Position numbers and translations under genes: made by a program. The notes beneath the pieces are model-generated. The model saw nothing but the letters and a program-made list of their open reading frames with translations. It made no database searches and was not told the DNA's origin. DNA of 64,000 bases. Origin: an uncultured Christensenella sp. Lineage in GTDB: Bacteria; Bacillota; Clostridia; Christensenellales; UBA3700. This document shows, in pieces, positions 24,515 to 32,895 of this stretch. Position 1 is the stretch's first letter. The number at the start of each line of letters is the position of its first letter. The stretch covers positions 1 through 64,000 of the forward strand of contig CAJUEA010000002.1 in assembly GCA_910584975.1 (NCBI GenBank), written 5' to 3'.

Positions 24515-24555
24515 ATAATCCTACTAACAACAAATTTAGTAGGATTATATTTTAT
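24515..24555 (+). terminator. Rho-independent terminator of glyQS
   Basis: Perfect 13-bp arms ATAATCCTACTAA (24515-24527) and TTAGTAGGATTAT (24536-24548), followed by ATTTTATT. Confidence 0.88.
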
Positions 24556-24564
24556 TGTAAAAAG

Positions 24565-24594
24565 TTGTATAAATTTATGATTTTAAAATATAAA
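24565..24594 (+). promoter_or_regulatory. Promoter of the GH95 gene
   Basis: TTGTAT (24565-24570), 18-bp spacer, TATAAA (24589-24594), then SD GGGGG ahead of ATG 24615. Confidence 0.45.
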
Positions 24595-24614
24595 ATTGCA
24601 TTGTTGGGGGTATT

Positions 24615-27002
24615 ATGAAAATAAATTTTGCAAAGTCGGCAAGTGCACTTGGATTAAACATTTTCTTGTCTGCAAAAAACAAGGAAAATGACATTTGGCA
24701 ACAAAATACTTTGTCTGTTGGCAATGGTATGCTTGGTGGCAGTATCTATGGCGAAATTTTTAATGAAAGAGTGATTTTTAATGAAAAAACTTTGTGGAAG
24801 GGTGGACCTTCTCCAAAGAGACCAAATTACAATGGTGGTAATTTGACTGAAAAAGATGAAAATGGAAAGAGTGTAAATGACTATTATCTTGAAGTGAAAA
24901 GATTGTTTAAAGAAGGCAAGGATAACGAGGCATCTTTGCTTTGCGATAAGCTTGTTGGACTTACCGATGGATATGGTTCATATCAATGCTGTGGCGAAAT
25001 TTACATAAAAATGCACCATAGCTTTAAAAAAGTGAGCAATTACAAAAGATATTTGTCGCTTGATGATGCTATTGCAGGCGTTGAATACAGCAGTGGTGAA
25101 AACAATTTTAGCCGTGAATATTTTGTCTCTTACCCTGATAAAGTGTTTGTTATCAAGATTTCTGCGCAAGGCAGTGAAGACTTGAGTATGGATATTTCTT
25201 TCCCTTCTGCTCATGGTGGTGCAAGTGAGGCTAATGGCAATACTATTCGCACTTATGGCAAGTTAGAGGATAACGATTTGCAGTATTATTCAAGATTGGA
25301 TGTGTTGACAAATGGCAAAGTGCTTGCGCAAAATGACCTTTTGAGTGTAAGTGGTACGCAAAATGTTGTGATTATCCTTTCTGCAGCTACTGACTATTCA
25401 CCTGTCTATCCACATTATCGTACAGGAGAGTCACAAGAGCAGTTGCACGCAAAAGTGGATGAGTTGCTTGAAAAAGCAAAAGCTAAAGGCTTTGAAAAAT
25501 TGAAAGCTGACCATATTGCAGATTACACCTCTTTGTACAAAAGGGTTAAGTTTGATTTGGGTGGTGTGCAACCTAATTTGACAACAGATAAACTTTTGAA
25601 AAAATATCGCAGAGGCTTTATAAAAACAACTGAAAAAAGATATATTGAGCAATTATTGTTCAATTATGGAAGATATTTGACAATTGCAACTTCTCGTTCT
25701 ACAGATATTTTGCCATCAAATTTGCAAGGAATTTGGAACAACAGAGATAATCCACCATGGGCATCAGATTATCATATGAATGTAAATTTGCAAATGAATT
25801 ATTGGCCTACATACAACACAAATCTTGCTGAATGTGCGTTGCCATTGGTGGACTATGTGGATAGTTTGAGGGCTCCTGGCAGAGTAACTGCAAAAACTTA
25901 TATGGGCATTGCAAGTGAGAAAGATGAGGAAAATGGCTTTGTTTTTCACACTCAAAACACTCCTTTTGGATGGACTTGTCCGGGGTGGGAATTTAGCTGG
26001 GGCTGGTCGCCTGCTGCCACTGCATGGATATTGCAAAATGTTTATGATTACTATGAATATACTTGCGATAAAAAATTCCTTGAACAAAAGATTTATCCTA
26101 TGCTGCGTGAGGCAAGTTTGTATTTTAAAAGCGTATTGGTGGAGGATAAAAAAACAGGCAGACTTGTTACTGTTCCTGCATATTCTCCAGAGCATGGACC
26201 ACGCACAATGGGCAATACATATGAGCAATCTTTGATTTGGCAGTTATTCAATGATACTATTGAAGCTGCAAACATATTGGGTAAAGATAGCGAATTTGCA
26301 GGCGAATTGCAAAATGCAATTGAAAAACTTAACCCTATTGAAATTGGTGAAAGTGGTCAAATTAAGGAGTGGTATTGTGAGACAAAATTGGGGCAAATCG
26401 GACAAACTCACCACAGACATTTGTCACATATGTTAGGCTTGTTCCCGGGGGATTTGTTTAATAAGGAAGAACACCCTGAATGGATAAAAGCAGCAGTAGT
26501 GTCCTTGAATAAAAGAGGGGATAAAAGCACTGGTTGGGCAATGGGACAACGCATAAATACTTGGGCAAGAATAGGAGATGGAGATAGGGCATATAAGCTT
26601 ATAACTCAGCTTTTCAAATCTGGTTTGTATTCAAATTTGTGGGATGCTCATCCACCATTTCAAATTGATGGAAACTTTGGCTATACAGCAGGCGTTACAG
26701 AAATGCTTATGCAAAGTAACTTGGGATATATTGAGTTGTTGCCTGCATTGCCAGCTGAGTGGAGTAGTGGAGAAATTTCGGGAATTGTTGCTCGTGGTAA
26801 TTTTGAAATTTCAATGCAGTGGCAAGATTGCAAATTGACAAAAGTCAGCTTGAAATCACGAAATGGTGGCGTTTGTGCCATAAAATTAGTCACAACAAAT
26901 GTCAGCATAACAGATAGTCAAGGCAACCAAATATCACATAAAGTGGAAAATGGGAAAGTCATTTTTGACACTATATGTGGAATGACTTACAATTTAATTT
27001 GA
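24615..27002 (+). CDS. Glycoside hydrolase family 95 (probable alpha-L-fucosidase)
   Basis: 795 aa. GH95 enzymes release fucose, mostly alpha-1,2-linked, by an inverting mechanism. N-terminal beta domain: LPVGNG-like NTLSVGNGMLGGSIYG and RVIFNEKTLWKGGP. Catalytic (alpha/alpha)6 domain: SNLQGIWNNRDNPPWASDYH, then NVNLQMNYWP. Asn389, Asn391, Glu526 (AYSPEHGP) and Asp685 (PPFQIDGNFG) appear to match the catalytic N421, N423, E566 and D766 of Bifidobacterium AfcA. There is no signal peptide, so the enzyme should act in the cytoplasm on imported fucosyl-oligosaccharides. No sugar transporter lies beside it. It is monocistronic. Some GH95 members act on galactose instead, which sequence alone cannot exclude. 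Confidence 0.93.
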   Translation: MKINFAKSASALGLNIFLSAKNKENDIWQQNTLSVGNGMLGGSIYGEIFNERVIFNEKTLWKGGPSPKRPNYNGGNLTEKDENGKSVNDYYLEVKRLFKEGKDNEASLLCDKLVGLTDGYGSYQCCGEIYIKMHHSFKKVSNYKRYLSLDDAIAGVEYSSGENNFSREYFVSYPDKVFVIKISAQGSEDLSMDISFPSAHGGASEANGNTIRTYGKLEDNDLQYYSRLDVLTNGKVLAQNDLLSVSGTQNVVIILSAATDYSPVYPHYRTGESQEQLHAKVDELLEKAKAKGFEKLKADHIADYTSLYKRVKFDLGGVQPNLTTDKLLKKYRRGFIKTTEKRYIEQLLFNYGRYLTIATSRSTDILPSNLQGIWNNRDNPPWASDYHMNVNLQMNYWPTYNTNLAECALPLVDYVDSLRAPGRVTAKTYMGIASEKDEENGFVFHTQNTPFGWTCPGWEFSWGWSPAATAWILQNVYDYYEYTCDKKFLEQKIYPMLREASLYFKSVLVEDKKTGRLVTVPAYSPEHGPRTMGNTYEQSLIWQLFNDTIEAANILGKDSEFAGELQNAIEKLNPIEIGESGQIKEWYCETKLGQIGQTHHRHLSHMLGLFPGDLFNKEEHPEWIKAAVVSLNKRGDKSTGWAMGQRINTWARIGDGDRAYKLITQLFKSGLYSNLWDAHPPFQIDGNFGYTAGVTEMLMQSNLGYIELLPALPAEWSSGEISGIVARGNFEISMQWQDCKLTKVSLKSRNGGVCAIKLVTTNVSITDSQGNQISHKVENGKVIFDTICGMTYNLI

Positions 27003-27058
27003 GTCGATATTTGCATTTAATATTGATTTTTGAAGTGTTTTTGTGAAAAATATTAAAA

Positions 27059-27085
27059 TAAGCCACTGGGAATCCAGTGGTTTAT
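27059..27085. terminator. Hairpin between converging genes
   Basis: Arms CCACTGG and CCAGTGG around GAAT, flanked by A-rich and T-rich sequence. It serves the GH95 gene and the converging polymerase-like gene. Confidence 0.65.
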
Positions 27086-27104
27086 AGCTTTTGTAATAAT
27101 TAAA

Positions 27105-28490
27105 TTATTCTTTTACAATGTTTATTGATTGCATAAACACTTTGCTTTCTTGTGAATTGTTGTGTTCAAGCATTGCTGTTAAAACTACGATAATCAAAAC
27201 ATATGGGAAAGGAAGGAAACTGCCTGCATCCATCATTGATTGAATTTCAAATGCGATTATGCCAAGTGATAGAGTTATGTTAAATCTTCTTAAATTACTA
27301 AACATAATTTTTCCACGAACAAAGTAATAATAACCATACGCCATAACTCCAACAATACCCATACTTGCGATAACCTGCAATGGAGTGCAGTGGAACCAGT
27401 AAATGCAGAAATCTGCCAAATGCAAATTGTTCCCTGTATATCCCATACCAACGCCAAACATAGGATTTGTCAAAAAGCAAATCAAGGATTCTTCATACAA
27501 AGCACTTCTGCCTGTTGTGGTAAAAGTCAAATCAGAAATACGATTTAGTATTTCCGAAACGGTATCCATTTTGATTAATACTAAAGATGAAATAGCAATT
27601 GCAAAAACACAAATTGTTATCAACAGTTGAGATCTGTTTGCGCCTTTTGCAAAAGAATAAATTAACAAAATTGGCATTGTAATTGCGATAGAAAATATTC
27701 CACTCCTGCAAAAAGAAATGACTATACAAGCATAAAAAGTTAGTCCAATGGCATAGAATAGCCAAGCAAATCTTTTGCTGCCAAAAGCCAAATAAAAGCA
27801 AGTCGGTGCTGAGATTGCAAGTAGTGTAGCAATACCATTTCTGTTGCCCCAGCCCAAGTTTATAATATCTATACGAATTAATTCGACCAAAGGTTTATCT
27901 GTTCTTAAAAAATAAGTGAACATTTGAGCAATAACGAATAAACCTAGCACCAACATAATATAGCAAACATATCTTTTGTAATCAACAGATTTTGGAGGTC
28001 TTGTGTATGAGCGCAAAAGATAATAAATTATCAACATACAAGGACCTAAAGAAAACATAAAAATAATTCCAAACATATATTGTTTGATAGAAGCATATCC
28101 TATTCCACCTGCAAAAAGTGCTATGGTGACAGCTGCTAAAGGAATAGTAAGCTTGTAATTCTTAAATTTAATTGGATAACTAATAAGGTGTGAGATAAAA
28201 GCGCCAATCAATAAAATTGCCAAAACAATCATAACTGGCCAAGTTTTATCTTCATTTAAAATATTGTTGTCGGAAACTGTAAAAAGAATATAAATCAAGC
28301 AAGGCAAAATGGGAAGTATATCTTCATTTATGATAAGCACAACGCACATAATTAGCATAAGAATAGTCATTCCGAGCAAACTATTGCCCGTCATCCAAGA
28401 GAAATATGTGACAAAACCGCAAATCAAAAGGTAAATTGGAGAGTATAATGATAAGCGAGAAATGTGTTTTATTTGATTAAATAATCTCAT
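27105..28490 (-). CDS. O-antigen ligase/polymerase-like membrane protein
   Basis: 461 aa from ATG 28490, where AAAGGA provides the SD; upstream in-frame starts have none. About eleven or twelve membrane helices. The Wzy_C/O-antigen-ligase region lies near 330-400: FTTTGRSALYEESLICFLTN, then PMFGVGMGYTGNN and HCTPLQVIASMGIVGVMAYG. The Arg of GRS and the extracellular His of HLADFCIYWFH are typical of this family. Expected role: polymerising or ligating a lipid-linked glycan on the outer face of the membrane. No glycosyltransferases flank it, so the glycan is unknown. Teichuronic-acid or capsule-type use is possible. Confidence 0.8.
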   Translation of the reverse strand: MRLFNQIKHISRLSLYSPIYLLICGFVTYFSWMTGNSLLGMTILMLIMCVVLIINEDILPILPCLIYILFTVSDNNILNEDKTWPVMIVLAILLIGAFISHLISYPIKFKNYKLTIPLAAVTIALFAGGIGYASIKQYMFGIIFMFSLGPCMLIIYYLLRSYTRPPKSVDYKRYVCYIMLVLGLFVIAQMFTYFLRTDKPLVELIRIDIINLGWGNRNGIATLLAISAPTCFYLAFGSKRFAWLFYAIGLTFYACIVISFCRSGIFSIAITMPILLIYSFAKGANRSQLLITICVFAIAISSLVLIKMDTVSEILNRISDLTFTTTGRSALYEESLICFLTNPMFGVGMGYTGNNLHLADFCIYWFHCTPLQVIASMGIVGVMAYGYYYFVRGKIMFSNLRRFNITLSLGIIAFEIQSMMDAGSFLPFPYVLIIVVLTAMLEHNNSQESKVFMQSINIVKE

Positions 28491-28745
28491 AATCCTTTGC
28501 CTATTTTTCAAATTCAAATATATCATTTTTGCAAAATAATGTCGATTTTTAAAGTGTTTTCTAAAAAAATCTTGTGTTTTAGTTGCAAAAATTGTTTTTG
28601 TTTGTATATTCAGTATAGCATAGAGTGCATTAATTGTAAAGACTTTTGTGCAACTTAAAAAATCTTGCAAAAAGCATATTTATTTTTGTTTTTGCACAAT
28701 TTGTTAAAAATATACTCAACATTATTTTTAATTTATAAATAAATA
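28491..28745. other. AT-rich intergenic stretch
   Basis: Divergent gap of about 386 bases in total before the next gene. It contains a variant of the recurring GATTTTT motif (28541-28553) and the promoter at 28746-28774. No gene seen. Confidence 0.35.
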
Positions 28746-28774
28746 TTGATTTATTATATGTAATATGATATAAT
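28746..28774 (+). promoter_or_regulatory. Promoter of the large lipoprotein gene
   Basis: TTGATT (28746-28751), 17-bp spacer, TATAAT (28769-28774). The leader would be about 96 bases. Confidence 0.6.
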
Positions 28775-28876
28775 AAAATATAAGAAAATATTAGCTTAAA
28801 ATATATTTTGTTTGAGGTAACATTGGGGCTGTTTGCTTTAAACAAAAAAGTTAAGTGTTTTTTATGAGGTGAAAGT

Positions 28877-30946
28877 ATGAAAAAGAAATTCAGTTTTGTG
28901 CTCGCTATTGTTTTGATAGTTTGCACTTTGTCCCTTGTTTTGGCAGGTTGCAGTCCAAAGGATCCAGAGCCATTCAAAGCTTATGACAAAAATGCTACAT
29001 TATCAAACATTATGGATGCTTGGGTAAGCAAAAATATAAGCATAACAGACGATACATTTGGGTTGGATGTCAATCTTAATTTGAAAAATGCAGACACAGA
29101 TTTTGTTATTGCATTAAAAGGTGGTTTATCTAAGATTGATTCAAATGCGAATAAAGAGGGAATTAGTCTTACTTTGCAAAACAATAAATTGCAAACTGCA
29201 AACAAAAAAGTTTTAGATGTTGTGATTTGTAGCAGTGGACTGTATTTTGATATTGCTGGTTACACAGAAAAGCCAATTAGGGTAAGTGATTTCAGTTTGC
29301 CTTTGGATGCACTAAAAGGGTTGTCTTTTGCGTCTATTGTGGACACTGTAAATTCTTTTCTTTTGACATTTATAACAGAGGCCGTTGATGATATTACAAT
29401 TGACCCAGTAATGAATGGCAAAAATATTTATGATGTTACATATTCTTTTGATATTGTTATTTCCAAATTGATTGATTCTGTGGTGGATTTGTTGAGCAAT
29501 TTCACAGATTCAATAAGTGCAAATAGTCCAAATGTTATTCAAATTAAAGAGGCAGTTGGCGATTTTAAAATTTCAGTTGCAGCAACAACCACAGGAAATA
29601 AAAGAGAAAAGGTTGCAAACCCTAAAAAAGATCAGCCAAAATATAAATATGAAGGTGGCACACTTTCTGATTTTGCACTTACTGCAAGCAAAGACGGAGC
29701 TAGCATTGCCATTGGAAATGAAATAAAATTGCAAGGCACATTGCCAGAGCTTTCAGTTCCATCCGATTATATTGAGCTTGAGGCTGCATTGTTCCCAACC
29801 AATGTAAACGGCAGTATTGTTATGAAAAATGCTAGTGACACAGCAATCGGCAAGTACGATTACACTGCAAATATAGATTTTGATGTTGAAAATATTTACA
29901 CTGCAATTATAGAAAGTTTGAGTAAACAAAGTATTGCACCATTGTTTGACAAAATGTTCAAACAATCAAGTGGTAAGATTTTTGTTGAGATAACTCACAC
30001 TTGTGATAATAGTTGTGCTATCAATCATTTGCAAAGTAACAATCGTCCAATTATGACAATTGCTTATGACCCTACAAATTTTGGCACTAACAGAATTTAT
30101 GTCGCAGTGAATACAAGGGCGATTTTGGCAGCGGATTTTGGCGAAAAAATGACAAAATATCTTCCTGCAGGTAGCACAAAAACAGCTGAAGATATTGTGA
30201 ATATGTTGCCACAAGACGATTTGATTTTTAGTTTTGACCCAACAGCTTATGTGGATTATGACAATGCAACAGCAGCAGTTCAACCACAAGGCAACATTTT
30301 GATTAGTGCGATTTCAACTTTAACTGCAAATGAACAAACAATCAATATTAAGCAAATTGTAGATATACTTTTGAGTATGGATGAACTTGCAGGCAAAGAG
30401 CAAATGATTAAGGATATTGTCAGCATTGTTTTTCCTGATGTTCAATCATTGGATGTAAGCAGTGAACGTACACAAAATGCTATAACTGACAATTTGAAGG
30501 AAAGATTTTTGCAAAACAGAGCTTTTGCAGAAACACTTGCAGGGGGTTCAATCAATTTTGCAGAGCAGTTTGACGGCATTGTAAAAATAACAAGTGACAC
30601 TGTGCAAAATCTTTATGAAAACAATGATTTCAGAAGTTTGACACTAGATGAAATTTATGCATTGATTGGTTCAAAAGTAACAGGCAATTATGTGGCTTTG
30701 AATAACTCAGCAAAAAGTGAGCAAATGACAATAACTGACATTATTGGTGTGGCAGAACTTGATTTGCAATCAACAGAAAAACAAACGCTTTATTTGGTTA
30801 TAGGTGGTGAGCTTGGCAGCAATCTTTATGATTTCACAGCAAGCATATCTGAAATTTTTGGAACAAACGAAAATTTGACTTTAGCAGCATTGAAAGAAAT
30901 TCGTTTTGTTGAGGCTGTTATAAAAATTCAAGTAACTTTAGCATAA
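28877..30946 (+). CDS. Large secreted lipoprotein of unknown function
   Basis: 689 aa. Signal peptide MKKKFSFVLAIVLIV..., lipobox VLAGC with Cys25. The mature protein is rich in Asp, Ser and Thr, with repeated short beta-type segments and internal similarity between the regions VIALKGGLSKIDSNANKEGI (about 76-95), ASKDGASIAIGNEIKLQGTL (about 272-291) and the C-terminal part. A Cys/His cluster near 374-384 (HTCDNSCAINH) is the only metal-site-like motif. Such long surface lipoproteins with no catalytic motif often bind substrates or scaffold the cell wall, but no family is recognised. It has its own promoter and terminator. Confidence 0.78.
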   Translation: MKKKFSFVLAIVLIVCTLSLVLAGCSPKDPEPFKAYDKNATLSNIMDAWVSKNISITDDTFGLDVNLNLKNADTDFVIALKGGLSKIDSNANKEGISLTLQNNKLQTANKKVLDVVICSSGLYFDIAGYTEKPIRVSDFSLPLDALKGLSFASIVDTVNSFLLTFITEAVDDITIDPVMNGKNIYDVTYSFDIVISKLIDSVVDLLSNFTDSISANSPNVIQIKEAVGDFKISVAATTTGNKREKVANPKKDQPKYKYEGGTLSDFALTASKDGASIAIGNEIKLQGTLPELSVPSDYIELEAALFPTNVNGSIVMKNASDTAIGKYDYTANIDFDVENIYTAIIESLSKQSIAPLFDKMFKQSSGKIFVEITHTCDNSCAINHLQSNNRPIMTIAYDPTNFGTNRIYVAVNTRAILAADFGEKMTKYLPAGSTKTAEDIVNMLPQDDLIFSFDPTAYVDYDNATAAVQPQGNILISAISTLTANEQTINIKQIVDILLSMDELAGKEQMIKDIVSIVFPDVQSLDVSSERTQNAITDNLKERFLQNRAFAETLAGGSINFAEQFDGIVKITSDTVQNLYENNDFRSLTLDEIYALIGSKVTGNYVALNNSAKSEQMTITDIIGVAELDLQSTEKQTLYLVIGGELGSNLYDFTASISEIFGTNENLTLAALKEIRFVEAVIKIQVTLA

Positions 30947-30960
30947 AATATTGACAATTT

Positions 30961-31003
30961 AAAAAAGCAGACATTACAATTAGGTAATGTCTGTTTTTCT
31001 TTT
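30961..31003. terminator. Bidirectional terminator
   Basis: Arms CAGACATTAC (30969-30978) and GTAATGTCTG (30984-30993) with an A run before and a T run after; it lies between converging genes. Confidence 0.88.
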
Positions 31004-31013
31004 TAACGGAAAT

Positions 31014-31625
31014 TTATTTTGTAGAGTTTTCCTCAGTATCAACTTTTCTGTCTAACTTTGTCATCACAAGAAGGTCTTTTTGGCGAATAAAAGTTTTTCT
31101 GTGATCATATGAAAGCCAGCAATCGCCAAAGTTATCTGTGAATTTAAGAAATTCGTGGTTCGGATTTGCAAACAAATAATCAAGATCCAGTGTTAAAGTG
31201 TAGCCTTGCAGTTCAACATTTGTGAAGGTTTTGATGCTTACATTTGATGTTTTTTCTGATTTAGCTATTGATTTTGCAGGGCTTCTGTAAAGCATATTCA
31301 TTTGCATATTACAAAGCATATCGCTTAGGTAATTTCTTTTTGTGATCGAAAATAGCAATTTTTTTAAGCCAACAAGCAAATAATAAAAAATGTGCACAAT
31401 CACAAAAGGAATGAAAGAACCAGGCAAGGTAATATAATACGGGATGCGATTGCCGAAAAAAAAGTCAGCTATTGAATAGATATGCGCAATATAGCTGAAA
31501 ATCATAAATGCTGCGATAGCAAAACAAATGCCATAAACAAGTTGATTGCAAAAATAGCCAATCAAAATGCCAACAGGTAAAGATAAAAAGGATAAAACAA
31601 TAAGTATCCTATTTTTGATTTCCAT
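31014..31625 (-). CDS. Membrane protein divergent from an XRE regulator
   Basis: 203 aa, SD GGAG before ATG 31625. Two to four hydrophobic segments in the first 95 residues (ILIVLSFLSLPVGILIGYF; VYGICFAIAAFMIFSYIAHI; ITLPGSFIPFVIVHIFYYLL) are followed by a soluble C-terminal domain of about 100 residues (TFTNVELQGYTLTLDLDYLF, FTDNFGDCWLSYDHRKTF). No named family recognised. It is read from a good reverse-strand promoter (31663-31691) whose spacer holds a palindrome, and the XRE gene lies head to head. This is the same design as at 2655/2971. Confidence 0.75.
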   Translation of the reverse strand: MEIKNRILIVLSFLSLPVGILIGYFCNQLVYGICFAIAAFMIFSYIAHIYSIADFFFGNRIPYYITLPGSFIPFVIVHIFYYLLVGLKKLLFSITKRNYLSDMLCNMQMNMLYRSPAKSIAKSEKTSNVSIKTFTNVELQGYTLTLDLDYLFANPNHEFLKFTDNFGDCWLSYDHRKTFIRQKDLLVMTKLDRKVDTEENSTK

Positions 31626-31662
31626 AATATCTCCAATGTATAAATAATGTCATTATACATAA

Positions 31663-31691
31663 ATTATACTTGTACATTGTGCAAATATCAA
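31663..31691 (-). promoter_or_regulatory. Promoter of the 31014 membrane gene with operator in its spacer
   Basis: Reverse strand TTGATA (31686-31691), 17-bp spacer (31669-31685), TATAAT (31663-31668). The near-palindrome TTGTACATTGTGCAA (31670-31684) fills the spacer. Confidence 0.8.
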
Positions 31692-31699
31692 GCATTTTA

Positions 31700-31714
31700 T
31701 TGCACATTGTGCAA
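31700..31714. promoter_or_regulatory. Second operator copy, perfect palindrome
   Basis: TTGCACATTGTGCAA is a perfect 7-1-7 palindrome lying exactly 30 bp (three helical turns) from the copy at 31670-31684, between the divergent promoters. It fits cooperative binding by the XRE product encoded at 31752. Confidence 0.75.
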
Positions 31715-31751
31715 AATTATTTTTATTAAGTTGCTTTGGGGGGGATTGTTT

Positions 31752-31967
31752 ATGATAAAAATTGAGCAAATTCAAAAGAATTTGCGTGAGGCAATAGCAA
31801 ACAGCAGTATGTCCAAAAAAGAGCTAGCACAAAAACTTGGAATTAATCCATCAACTATAAGCAAATACTTGCACGAGGATAAATATCCAGCCATTGAAAC
31901 ATTGGCAAATATTTGTCAAATTTTGGATGTTTCTGCCGATTATATTTTGTGCCTTAAAGAATATTGA
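31752..31967 (+). CDS. XRE-family transcriptional regulator
   Basis: 71 aa from ATG 31752, preceded by GGGGGGG; an upstream in-frame start would run through the operators. The fold is a single helix-turn-helix: IQKNLREAIANSSMSKKELA, then LGINPSTISKYLHEDKYPAI and LDVSADYILCLKEY. It is a clear paralogue of the protein at 33403-33612 (shared end VSADYI-CLK), and both have ACATTGTGC upstream. Expected to repress itself and the divergent membrane gene. Confidence 0.9.
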   Translation: MIKIEQIQKNLREAIANSSMSKKELAQKLGINPSTISKYLHEDKYPAIETLANICQILDVSADYILCLKEY

Positions 31968-32003
31968 TAATACTAATGCAATATTTCTTGAATTTATGAG
32001 ATT

Positions 32004-32042
32004 TTTCGGTTAAAATTCGATACAATCGAATTTTAGCCGAAA
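32004..32042. repeat. Long stem-loop with 17-bp arms
   Basis: Arms TTTCGGTTAAAATTCGA (32004-32020) and TCGAATTTTAGCCGAAA (32026-32042) with one mismatch that can be a G-U pair, and the 5-base loop TACAA. No T run follows, so it is not an ordinary terminator. It lies 37 bases after the XRE gene and 50 bases before a genuine terminator. Confidence 0.75.
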
Positions 32043-32092
32043 CTAATTTGCAAAAATAATTGTATTTTAAAATAAAATATCCCTTGTGGGAT

Positions 32093-32138
32093 AAAAAACA
32101 CCTCACTTTAATTATTAATGAGGTGTTTTATTTTTTTG
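32093..32138. terminator. Bidirectional terminator
   Basis: Arms AAAAAACACCTCA (32093-32105) and TGAGGTGTTTTAT (32119-32131), T run to the right and A run to the left. It overlaps the stop codon of the reverse-strand gene that ends at 32128. Confidence 0.85.
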
Positions 32139-32442
32139 AATTAATAGTTTTTATCAATGAGGTAATTTGTTCAAGTTCCATTTTGTCAAGTTTATTAAGC
32201 TCTGTCAAAATTTCTTTAAATTCTATTGGATATTTTATTTCATCTCCAAAAAATTCACTTGGAGTAATTTTAAAATATTCACAAAAGTTGAGTAAGCCTT
32301 CAACCGATGGCATACTTTTCCCATTTTCTATTTGATTGATATATTCTGAACTTTGTCCCAGTTCAAAACTTAGCTTTCTTGCTGAAATGTTATTTGCACA
32401 ACGAATTGCAGCATATCTATTTTTTATGAAATCTTTTTCCAT
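32128..32442 (-). CDS. XRE-family transcriptional regulator, longer form
   Basis: 104 aa from ATG 32442. HTH region KNRYAAIRCANNISARKLSF, then GQSSEYINQIENGKSMPSVE and FKITPSEFFGDE. A helical tail follows (EFKEILTELNKLDKMELEQI), probably for dimerisation. An upstream in-frame ATG would lie inside the promoter. There is no SD; TATAAT lies exactly seven bases before the ATG on the reverse strand, so the mRNA should be leaderless. Two palindromes (32456-32482, 32505-32521) lie upstream, and the second sits in a forward promoter that has no gene behind it. Confidence 0.88.
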   Translation of the reverse strand: MEKDFIKNRYAAIRCANNISARKLSFELGQSSEYINQIENGKSMPSVEGLLNFCEYFKITPSEFFGDEIKYPIEFKEILTELNKLDKMELEQITSLIKTINSKK

Positions 32443-32448
32443 AATGAT

Positions 32449-32482
32449 ATTATATAATATGTATTTTGAATTTATACATATT
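32449..32482 (-). promoter_or_regulatory. -10 box and operator of the XRE gene at 32442
   Basis: Reverse-strand TATAAT at 32449-32454. Just upstream is a palindrome with perfect 9-bp arms, AATATGTAT (32456-32464) and ATACATATT (32474-32482). No convincing -35 is seen. Confidence 0.65.
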
Positions 32483-32497
32483 TTCACTATTTATTAT

Positions 32498-32526
32498 TTG
32501 ACATACATATTTAAAATATGTGTAAT
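32498..32526 (+). promoter_or_regulatory. Orphan forward promoter with operator in its spacer
   Basis: TTGACA (32498-32503), 17-bp spacer, TGTAAT (32521-32526). The spacer is filled by the perfect palindrome ACATATTT-A-AAATATGT (32505-32521). This matches the promoters at 2895-2923 and 31663-31691, but only repeats lie downstream before a reverse-strand gene. Confidence 0.75.
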
Positions 32527-32682
32527 TAAAATATTAATATTGTATCAATTGATTATGGCTGAATTTTAGAAATTATTTTGTGAAGAATTATGTTATAGTT
32601 CTGTTGGTAGAGTTTATGTCATTGTGAACAAATGCGTAACTCAATATTGAGGAAAGTCATGGTGTAAAATGATTTGTTTTAA

Positions 32683-32869
32683 TGCCATTCCGAGTGTAGC
32701 GATAGCGAAAACATGGGGGCCCCACAAAACAGCCTTTTTGTGGGGTATAAGGGGGAATCTCAAATTGTGCTTATTGAGCAAATAATAAAAAATATAATGT
32801 TTATTTTATTATTTAACGAGTATAGTTTGAGATTCTTCGATTACGGCTACGCCTTCACTCAGAATGACA
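32683..32869. mobile_element. MITE-like composite repeat with terminal inverted repeats
   Basis: 187 bp. The left end TGCCATTCCGAGTG and the right end CACTCAGAATGACA are inverted copies with two mismatches. Inside, GAATCTCAAA (32756-32765) and TTTGAGATTC (32826-32835) form a second perfect inverted pair around AT-rich sequence. The left half holds the hairpin CCCCACAAAA/TTTTGTGGGG (32720-32745). It has no coding capacity. A clear target-site duplication is not visible. Confidence 0.6.
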
Positions 32870-32895
32870 AGAGCATATTAAAACTGCATTCTAAC

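Noticed and set aside
23178..24533. 451-codon open frame on the reverse strand
   Set aside because: Lies entirely antisense to glyQS, which is certain. Composition is that of a shadow frame with no SD or domains.
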